Source of the DNA: CAMLIZ01 sp966212505
GTDB lineage: Bacteria > Pseudomonadota > Gammaproteobacteria > Burkholderiales > Burkholderiaceae_C
DNA: 64,000 nt
Assembly: GCA_966212505.1 (NCBI GenBank)
Contig: CBIHRS010000014.1
Location: 58,343-122,342, forward strand
Reading direction: 5' to 3'
The notes below the pieces were generated by a model, which saw only the letters and a program-made list of their open reading frames with translations, ran no database searches and was not told the DNA's origin. The position numbers and the translations under genes were made by a program. Position 1 is the first letter of the stretch; each line of letters begins with the position of its first letter. Shown piece after piece: positions 57,551 to 64,000 of the stretch.

Positions 57551-58369
57551 TCAGGCTGTTGCAGCTGCCGGCTTCACGAACTCCGGCGGCGGCGGGCTGC
57601 CGGCCGACAGCGTCAGCACCTCGTAGCCCGTCTCGGTGACGGCGATGGTGTGCTCCCACTGGGCGGAGAGCGAGCGGTCTTTGGTGACGATGGTCCAGCC
57701 GTCGCCCATTTCGCGGATCTCGCGGCGGCCGGCGTTGATCATCGGCTCGATGGTGAACACCATGCCGGGCACCAGCTCCTCGAGCGTGCCGGGGCGGCCG
57801 TAGTGCAGCACCTGCGGCTCCTCGTGGAACTTCTGGCCGATGCCGTGGCCGCAGAACTCGCGCACGATCGAGAAGCCCTGGTTCTCGGCGAAGGTCTGGA
57901 TCGCATGGCCGATGTCGCCCAGGCGGATGCCCGGCTTCACCTTGACGATGCCGCGCCACATGGCCTCGTAGGTGATGGCGCACAGCCGCTTGGCGGCGAT
58001 GGAGCCTTCGCCCACGACGAACATGCGGCTGGTGTCGCCGTGCCAGCCATCTTTGATGACGGTGACGTCGATGTTGACGATGTCGCCGTTCTTCAGGGGC
58101 CGGTCGTTCGGGATGCCGTGGCAGACCTGGTGGTTGATCGAGGTGCAGATCGACTTCGGGTAGGGCGTGTAGCCCGGCGGGCAGTAGTTCAGCGGCGCCG
58201 GGATGCCGCCCTGCACGTTCACGATGTGGTCGTGCGCCAGCTTGTCGAGCTGGTCGGTGGTGACGCCGGGCTTGACGTGCGGCGTCAGCATGTCCAGCAC
58301 TTCTGAGGCCAGGCGGCCGGCCACGCGCATGCCTTCGAGGTCGGCTGCGGTCTTGATCGTGATGCTCAT
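57551..58369 (-). CDS. map: Methionine aminopeptidase, type I
   Basis: 272 residues. The five metal ligands are visible: Asp in NIDVTVIKDGWHGDTS (two), His in CGHGIGQKFHEEP, Glu in FTIEPM and Glu in WEHTIAV. It removes the initiator methionine from new proteins. It heads the map-glnD operon and is divergent from purL; the 113-bp region between them holds both promoters. Confidence 0.97.
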   Translation of the reverse strand: MSITIKTAADLEGMRVAGRLASEVLDMLTPHVKPGVTTDQLDKLAHDHIVNVQGGIPAPLNYCPPGYTPYPKSICTSINHQVCHGIPNDRPLKNGDIVNIDVTVIKDGWHGDTSRMFVVGEGSIAAKRLCAITYEAMWRGIVKVKPGIRLGDIGHAIQTFAENQGFSIVREFCGHGIGQKFHEEPQVLHYGRPGTLEELVPGMVFTIEPMINAGRREIREMGDGWTIVTKDRSLSAQWEHTIAVTETGYEVLTLSAGSPPPPEFVKPAAATA

Positions 58370-58482
58370 GGGGCGTGATTATCGTCAATCACACCGTAAA
58401 ATCCCGGGTTTCCACGGTATGCCCCCGGTAACGTATTCACGCCCGGAGCTGCCGCACTTCTCCTGCCCACCTCCCGCACCGC

Positions 58483-61400
58483 ATGTCCTCCGCCCCCAAG
58501 CACCTGATGCATTTCGAGGGTGGCAACGCCCTGTCCGCCTTCCGCGCCCAGGCCTTGCTGCAGCAGCTCCAGGCGATCAGCCCGAACATCACGGGGGTCC
58601 ACGCCCGCCATGTCCACTGGGCCTGGGCCGACACCGCGCTGGAGCTGCCGGTGCGCGACCGGCTGGCCGACCTGCTGCGCTACGGCGACGCCTACGAAGG
58701 CCCCACGGCCGACGGCGTGCTGGTGGTGGTGATGCCGCGCCTGGGCACCGTGTCGCCCTGGGCCTCCAAGGCCACCGACATCGCGCACAACTGCGGGCTG
58801 CCGATCCATCGCGTGGAGCGCGTGACCGAATTCCGCCTGGCGCTGAAGACCACGCTGTTCGGCTCGCCCAAGCTGCTCGATTCGCACGAGCTGCAGGCCG
58901 CCGCTGCGCTGCTGCACGACCGCATGACCGAGAGCATCGCCTTCGAGCGCGAGGCCGCGGCCCACCTGTTCGACGAGCAGCCGGGCAAGCCGATGGAACA
59001 TGTGGACGTGCTCGGCCAGGGCCGCGCCGCGCTGGAGAAGGCCAACACCGAGTTCGGCCTGGCGCTCAGCGACGACGAGATCGACTACCTGGTCAACGCC
59101 TTCCAGCAGCTCAAGCGCAACCCCAGCGACGTCGAGCTGATGATGTTCGCGCAGGCCAACAGCGAGCACTGCCGGCACAAGATCTTCAATGCCCAGTTCA
59201 CGATCGACGGGCAGGCGCAGCCGCTGTCGATGTTCGGCATGATCCGCAACACCGAGAAGCTGAGCCCGCAGGGCACGGTGGTGGCCTACAGCGACAACGC
59301 CGCGATCATGCAGGGCGGCCCGGCCGAGCGCTGGCTGCCCCAGGGCTTTGCCGGCGGCGACAAGTACGCGGCGCGCCAGGAGCTGACCCACGTGCTGATG
59401 AAGGTGGAGACGCACAACCACCCGACCGCGATCTCCCCGTTCCCCGGTGCCTCCACCGGCGCGGGTGGCGAGATCCGCGACGAAGGCGCCACCGGCCGCG
59501 GCGCGCGGCCCAAGGCGGGCCTCACCGGCTTCTCGGTCAGCAATCTGAACCTGCCCGGCACCAGCGAGCCGTGGGAAGCCCAGCCCTACGGCAAGCCCGA
59601 GCACATCGCCAGCCCGCTGCAGATCATGGTCGACGGCCCGCTCGGCGGCGCGGCGTTCAACAACGAATTCGGCCGGCCTGCGCTGGGCGGCTACTTCCGC
59701 GTCTACGAGCAGACCGTGGCGGGCGTGCGCCGCGGCTACCACAAGCCGATCATGATCGCCGGCGGCCTGGGCTCGATCAGCGACAGCCAGACCCACAAGC
59801 TGCCCTTCGGCGCCGGCACGCTGCTGGTGCAGCTGGGCGGCCCCGGCATGCGCATCGGCATGGGCGGCGGCGCCGCCAGCTCGATGGCGGCCGGCACCAA
59901 CACGGCCGCGCTCGACTTCGACTCCGTGCAGCGCGGCAACCCCGAGATCCAACGCCGGGCGCAGGAGGTCATCAACCACTGCTGGCAGCTGGGCGAGGCC
60001 AACCCGGTACTGGCGATCCACGACGTGGGCGCCGGCGGCATCAGCAATGCCTTCCCCGAGCTGGTGGACGGTGCCGGCAAGGGCGCGACCTTCGACATCC
60101 GCAAGGTGCCGCTCGAAGAGACCGGCCTGGCGCCCAAGGAGATCTGGTGCAACGAGAGCCAGGAGCGCTACGTCCTCGCGGTCGATCCGGCCAAGCTGGC
60201 CGCGTTTGAAGCGATGTGCGAACGCGAGCGCTGCCCGTTCGCGGTGGTGGGTGTGGCCACCGACGACACCGAGCTGATCCTCGAAGACGGCCCCGGCGGC
60301 GAGCGCGCGATCGACATGCCGATGGAAGTGCTGCTGGGCAAGCCGCCCAAGATGCACCGCAACGTCGCCCGCGTGGCCCGCGCCGAGGCGCCGCTGGATC
60401 TCACCGGCGTGTCGCTCGAGAAGGCGGCGTTCGACGTGCTGCGCCACCCCACGGTGGCGAGCAAGCGCTTCCTCGTCACCATCGGCGACCGCACCGTGGG
60501 TGGCCTCAACCACCGCGACCAGATGGTCGGCCCCTGGCAGGTGCCGGTGGCCGACTGCGCGGTGACGCTGGCCGACTACTCGGGTTTCAGCGGTGAGGCG
60601 ATGAGCATGGGCGAGCGCACGCCGCTGGCCGCGCTCGACGCGCCGGCCTCGGGCCGCATGGCGGTGGCCGAGGCCATCACCAACCTGCTGGCGGCACCGA
60701 TCGACCTGTCGCGCATCAAGCTCAGCTGCAACTGGATGGCGGCCTGCGGCGAGCCCGGCGAAGACGCCGCGCTGTACGACACCGTCAAGGCCGTGGGCAT
60801 GGAGCTGTGCCCCGCGCTGGGCATTGGTGTGCCGGTGGGCAAGGACAGCCTCTCGATGCGCACCCGCTGGTCCGACGATGGCCAAGCGAAGCAGGTCACC
60901 GCGCCGGTCTCGCTGATCGTCTCGGCCTTCGCCACGCTCGACGACGTGCGCGGCACGCTGACGCCGCAGCTGCAGCCGGGCGATACCACGCTGATCCTGA
61001 TCGACCTCGGCCAGGGCAAGGGCCGCATGGGCGGCTCCATCCTGGCGCAGACGCTGGACCGCTTCGGCGACACGGTGCCCGACCTCGACGATGCCGCGTT
61101 GCTCAAGTCATTGGTCGCCGCAATCAACCGCCTGCGCGCCGAGGGCAGGCTGCTGGCCTACCACGACCGCAGCGACGGCGGCCTGTGGGCGGCGGTCTGC
61201 GAAATGGCCTTTGCGGGCCACATCGGCGTGAGCCTCAACGTCGACATGCTGGTCACCGAAAGCGACGGCATTTCCGACAGCCGCGCCGAATACGGCGACT
61301 CGAAGAACTGGGCTTCGCAGGTGGGCGAGCGCCGCAACGAGCTGACGCTGAAGGCGCTGTTCAACGAGGAGCTGGGTGCGGTGATCCAGGTGCGCACCGC

Positions 61401-62475
61401 CGAGCGCGATGCCGTGATGGCGGTGCTGCGCGAGCTGGGCCTGAGCCGCCACAGCCATGTGATCGGCAAGCCCAACGACAAGCAGCAGGTCGAGGTGTGG
61501 CGCGACACCAAGCCGCAGTTCGGCGCCTCGCTGCAGGCGCTGCAGCAGGCCTGGGACGAGGTGAGCTGGCGCATCGCCCGCCTGCGCGACAACCCAGCCG
61601 GCGCCGACCAGGAGCATGCCGCCGCCGGCGATCCGGCCGACCCCGGCCGCCACGTGCACCTGAGCTTCGATCCGAAGGAGGATGTCGCGGCGCCGTTCAT
61701 CGCCACCGGCGCACGGCCCAAGCTGGCCATCCTGCGCGAGCAGGGCGTCAACTCGCATGTCGAGATGAGCTACGCGATGGCGCTGGCCGGCTTCGACACG
61801 TATGACGTGCACATGAGCGACCTGCAGGCCGGCCGCGCCAAGCTGGCCGACTTCACCGGCTTCGTCGCCTGCGGCGGCTTCAGCTATGGCGACACACTGG
61901 GTGCCGGCGAGGGCTGGGCACGCTCGGTGCTGTTCAACCTCGAGCTGGCCGAGCAGTTCAAGGCCTTCTTCGCGCGGCAGGACACCTTCGCGCTCGGCGT
62001 GTGCAACGGTTGCCAGATGCTGGCGGCGCTGTCGCCCATCATCCCCGGTGCCGAGGCCTGGCCCAAGTTCACCACCAACAAGAGCGAGCGCTACGAGGCG
62101 CGGCTCGCGATGGTCGAGGTGCTGCAGAGCCCGTCGATCTTCTTCGACGGCATGGCCGGAAGCCGCCTTCCGATCGCGGTGGCCCACGGCGAAGGCTTTG
62201 CCGACTTCTCGCAGCGCGGCGACGCCGACAAGGTGCACCGCGCGATGCGCTACGTCGACAACACCGGCGCGCCGACCGAGGTCTATCCGTTCAACCCGAA
62301 CGGCAGCCCCGGCGGCCTGACCTCGGTGACCACGCCCGACGGCCGATTCACCGCGCTGATGCCGCACCCCGAGCGCGTGTTCCGCAACATCCTGATGAGC
62401 TGGACCTCGGGCGACCGCAGCGAGCTGAGCCCGTGGATGCGGATGTTCCGCAACGCACGCAAGTGGGTAGGCTGA
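58483..62475 (+). CDS. purL: Phosphoribosylformylglycinamidine synthase (single-chain)
   Basis: 1,330 residues, the large single-chain form of Gram-negative bacteria. The N-terminal FGAR domain starts with HFEGGNALSAFRAQ; the two AIRS-type ATP domains have ANSEHCRHKIFNAQF, KVETHNHPTAISPFPGASTG, GAGGISNAFPEL and GKDSLSM. The C-terminal glutamine amidotransferase (from about 1070) has nucleophile CNGCQM and MPHPERVFR. It makes FGAM in purine synthesis. No clear ribosome site precedes the start, but the N-terminus matches the family. Confidence 0.98.
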   Translation: MSSAPKHLMHFEGGNALSAFRAQALLQQLQAISPNITGVHARHVHWAWADTALELPVRDRLADLLRYGDAYEGPTADGVLVVVMPRLGTVSPWASKATDIAHNCGLPIHRVERVTEFRLALKTTLFGSPKLLDSHELQAAAALLHDRMTESIAFEREAAAHLFDEQPGKPMEHVDVLGQGRAALEKANTEFGLALSDDEIDYLVNAFQQLKRNPSDVELMMFAQANSEHCRHKIFNAQFTIDGQAQPLSMFGMIRNTEKLSPQGTVVAYSDNAAIMQGGPAERWLPQGFAGGDKYAARQELTHVLMKVETHNHPTAISPFPGASTGAGGEIRDEGATGRGARPKAGLTGFSVSNLNLPGTSEPWEAQPYGKPEHIASPLQIMVDGPLGGAAFNNEFGRPALGGYFRVYEQTVAGVRRGYHKPIMIAGGLGSISDSQTHKLPFGAGTLLVQLGGPGMRIGMGGGAASSMAAGTNTAALDFDSVQRGNPEIQRRAQEVINHCWQLGEANPVLAIHDVGAGGISNAFPELVDGAGKGATFDIRKVPLEETGLAPKEIWCNESQERYVLAVDPAKLAAFEAMCERERCPFAVVGVATDDTELILEDGPGGERAIDMPMEVLLGKPPKMHRNVARVARAEAPLDLTGVSLEKAAFDVLRHPTVASKRFLVTIGDRTVGGLNHRDQMVGPWQVPVADCAVTLADYSGFSGEAMSMGERTPLAALDAPASGRMAVAEAITNLLAAPIDLSRIKLSCNWMAACGEPGEDAALYDTVKAVGMELCPALGIGVPVGKDSLSMRTRWSDDGQAKQVTAPVSLIVSAFATLDDVRGTLTPQLQPGDTTLILIDLGQGKGRMGGSILAQTLDRFGDTVPDLDDAALLKSLVAAINRLRAEGRLLAYHDRSDGGLWAAVCEMAFAGHIGVSLNVDMLVTESDGISDSRAEYGDSKNWASQVGERRNELTLKALFNEELGAVIQVRTAERDAVMAVLRELGLSRHSHVIGKPNDKQQVEVWRDTKPQFGASLQALQQAWDEVSWRIARLRDNPAGADQEHAAAGDPADPGRHVHLSFDPKEDVAAPFIATGARPKLAILREQGVNSHVEMSYAMALAGFDTYDVHMSDLQAGRAKLADFTGFVACGGFSYGDTLGAGEGWARSVLFNLELAEQFKAFFARQDTFALGVCNGCQMLAALSPIIPGAEAWPKFTTNKSERYEARLAMVEVLQSPSIFFDGMAGSRLPIAVAHGEGFADFSQRGDADKVHRAMRYVDNTGAPTEVYPFNPNGSPGGLTSVTTPDGRFTALMPHPERVFRNILMSWTSGDRSELSPWMRMFRNARKWVG

Positions 62476-62487
62476 CATGGGACACCC

Positions 62488-62559
62488 GGCCGCTGGGTAC
62501 AGCGGCCACCCTCCGAGAGGGTCCGAACTCGGCTTGGGGCGGCCCGGCGCCGAGTTCGG
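62488..62559. terminator. Three consecutive stem-loops between purL and the methyltransferase
   Basis: GGCCGCTG-GGTA-CAGCGGCC (62488-62507), ACCCTC-CGA-GAGGGT (62508-62522) and an exact 11-bp stem CCGAACTCGGC / GCCGAGTTCGG (62523-62533 with 62549-62559) fill the convergent gap. There is no T-tract, so they probably act as a bidirectional barrier or mRNA 3' protection rather than as a classical terminator. Confidence 0.55.
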
Positions 62560-62572
62560 CGACTGATCCTGC

Positions 62573-63997
62573 CTATACAACCGCGTGCATCAGCCGGCCC
62601 GGTGCCGCGGTGAGGCGCAGGCCGTCGCTGCGGTCGGCGAAATAGCGCTGGTTCAGCTCGTCGGGCGTCCAGGTCCGGCTGCGGCTGAAGCCCAGCTCGG
62701 CCATCCGGGCGGCCAGGACCTCGGGCTCGAAGAAGGTCTTCCACGGCTCGCCGCCCTGGGCCAGCCGGGCGTTCATCTGCTCCATCGCGATGCGCATCAT
62801 CGGCGGCTGGCTGTCCATCGGCAGCATGTATTCCAGCAGCACCTCGCTGCCCTTCGCGCAGCGGGCGATGAAGCGCAGGGTTTCCAGCACCGATGCCTCC
62901 TCGAGGTACATCGTCACGCCGAGCCAGCTGAAGAAGGCCGGCTGGCCGGCATCGAAGCCGGCGCGTGACAGGCCCTCGGCGAGGCTGATGCGATCGAAGT
63001 CGACCGGCACGTAGCTCAGCGATTCCGGCTTCACGATGCCCGCCTCGCGCAGCCGGGCCTGCTTCCAGGCCTGGGTGGCGGGCAGGTCGACCTCGAAGCG
63101 GCGGCCCGGCACCTCGGGGTGGCGGTAGGCGCTGGTGTCGAGCCCGGCGCCCAGCACCACGTACTGGCGCACACCCCGCTCGGCCGCCGCGATCCAATGG
63201 TCTTCGGTCAACCGGCTGCGCACCACCACCGCGCTGCGCAGCCCCTGCGCCATCGGGTTACGGTAGCTCTCCAAGTCGTTGCGCATCTGTTGCACCGTCT
63301 CGGCACCGAGGATGTCCAGCGCGAGCGGGTCGTCGAGCACCAGCGGCCTTTCGACCAGCTGGTGGGCTGCGCGCTGCATCGCCACCATCATCGCGCTCGG
63401 CTTGGGGCCAGCGTTCTCGGTGGGCATGTGCTGGCTGGCCACGCTGGCCTGGTAGAGGTAGGTCATCAGCGCGTCGTCCATGCCCACGCCGCTGCGCAGT
63501 GCGGGCTCGCGCATGATCGCCTCGCGCGCCAGCCCCTCCAGCACGGGGTCGTCGCCGCAATGGCTGTCGCGGAACAGCTGTTGCCAGCGCTGCATGAGCG
63601 CCTGCACCACGGGCGCCTGCGGGTCGGTGCCGGCCTCCATCTGCGCGCGCAGCTCGGCCACGAGCGTCGGCCACGCCACCTGATGGGCCAGGCTCGCAAG
63701 CTGGCGGCGCCGCACCTCGTCCAGCTGGGCAGGGTTGAGGTACTTGGCGAACAGGCTGCAGCGAGCATGAGCAAAGGCCTCGCCGATCCAGCGGGCCATG
63801 GCGGGAGTGACGCCGGCGGCATCAGGCACCGTCATCAGCACGATGGCCCGCCACGGGTCGTTGCCCGATTGGCGGGCCATCAGTTGCAGCCAGCGCCAAC
63901 CCATGGCCTGCGCTTCGGGGCTGTCGGTCGGTTGTGCCTGTTCCGCCGCGCGGCGGATGTCGGCGATGAATTCGGTCCATGGCCCGTTGTCGTTCAT
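62573..63997 (-). CDS. SAM-dependent methyltransferase (LCMT/TIGR00027 type) with N-terminal TipAS-like region
   Basis: 474 residues. The C-terminal part (about 195-474) is a leucine-carboxyl-methyltransferase-like fold with VVLGAGLDTSAYRHPE as the SAM-binding motif, EVDLPATQAWK and SWLGVTMYLEEASV. The N-terminal 185 residues show two stretches that resemble TipAS antibiotic-recognition domains of MerR regulators: AMGWRWLQLMARQSGNDPW, and VVQALMQRWQQLFRDSHCG with the later GLAREAIMREPAL. Here they are fused to an enzyme, not to a DNA-binding domain. Members of TIGR00027 mostly methylate unknown small molecules. It converges on purL, separated by strong stem-loops. Its upstream region lies beyond the right edge. 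Confidence 0.85.
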   Translation of the reverse strand: MNDNGPWTEFIADIRRAAEQAQPTDSPEAQAMGWRWLQLMARQSGNDPWRAIVLMTVPDAAGVTPAMARWIGEAFAHARCSLFAKYLNPAQLDEVRRRQLASLAHQVAWPTLVAELRAQMEAGTDPQAPVVQALMQRWQQLFRDSHCGDDPVLEGLAREAIMREPALRSGVGMDDALMTYLYQASVASQHMPTENAGPKPSAMMVAMQRAAHQLVERPLVLDDPLALDILGAETVQQMRNDLESYRNPMAQGLRSAVVVRSRLTEDHWIAAAERGVRQYVVLGAGLDTSAYRHPEVPGRRFEVDLPATQAWKQARLREAGIVKPESLSYVPVDFDRISLAEGLSRAGFDAGQPAFFSWLGVTMYLEEASVLETLRFIARCAKGSEVLLEYMLPMDSQPPMMRIAMEQMNARLAQGGEPWKTFFEPEVLAARMAELGFSRSRTWTPDELNQRYFADRSDGLRLTAAPGRLMHAVV

Positions 63998-64000
63998 TTG

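Overview
The window is GC-rich throughout (about two thirds G+C by eye) and dense with genes. Its housekeeping genes (map, glnD, purL), the ndvB-type glucan synthase and the general protein style fit a betaproteobacterium of the order Burkholderiales, most like the Rubrivivax/Leptothrix/Roseateles side of Comamonadaceae-type bacteria. This placement rests on gene style only; there is no rRNA gene to confirm it.

Positions 1-11.8k hold a biosynthetic locus. A fatty acyl-AMP ligase fused to an acyl carrier domain and an NRPS that leaves the window (Cy-like, A, T, TE) are read leftwards. A second NRPS (Cy, A, T), a GMC oxidoreductase and a LuxR-type regulator are read rightwards. Both adenylation domains carry the cysteine-type pocket, so the likely product is a fatty-acylated, cysteine-derived thiazoline or thiazole. 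I do not recognise it as a known compound locus.

Positions 11.8k-18.7k hold an outer-membrane barrel protein, then a Tat-exported sugar-lactone oxidase, a DUF2147 protein and a TIGR02001-type outer-membrane protein. A TetR regulator divergent from an MFS transporter and a D-threonine-aldolase-like PLP enzyme follow. A similar short inverted repeat (TATAG-N6-CTAYA) lies before the oxidase and between tetR and the transporter, suggesting one TetR regulon.

Positions 18.7k-32.7k hold a polyol (mannitol/sorbitol) uptake and oxidation locus. It has a leftward seven-gene operon (binding protein, two permeases, ATPase, mannitol dehydrogenase, sorbitol-type SDR, AraC regulator). Facing it is a second, orphan copy of the binding protein with a second AraC regulator. 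A reduced histidine-kinase ATPase domain and a LamB-type porin complete it. Shared sequence blocks in the promoter regions suggest joint control.

Positions 32.7k-41.6k are accessory: a GNAT acetyltransferase, a LysE exporter, a fibronectin-III lipoprotein with a beta-helix protein, a PAS hybrid histidine kinase, and a large lipoprotein with a rhamnogalacturonan-lyase-like fold. A three-gene islet of visibly lower GC follows, whose products I cannot name.

Positions 41.7k-64k hold a mercuric-reductase-like flavoprotein, the 2,868-residue cyclic beta-1,2-glucan synthase with a 77-residue membrane microprotein just upstream, and a membrane-anchored hydrolase. An oleate hydratase of the variant active-site type, glnD, map, purL, and a methyltransferase fused to a TipAS-like region follow. 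No rRNA, tRNA, CRISPR array, insertion sequence or replication origin was seen.
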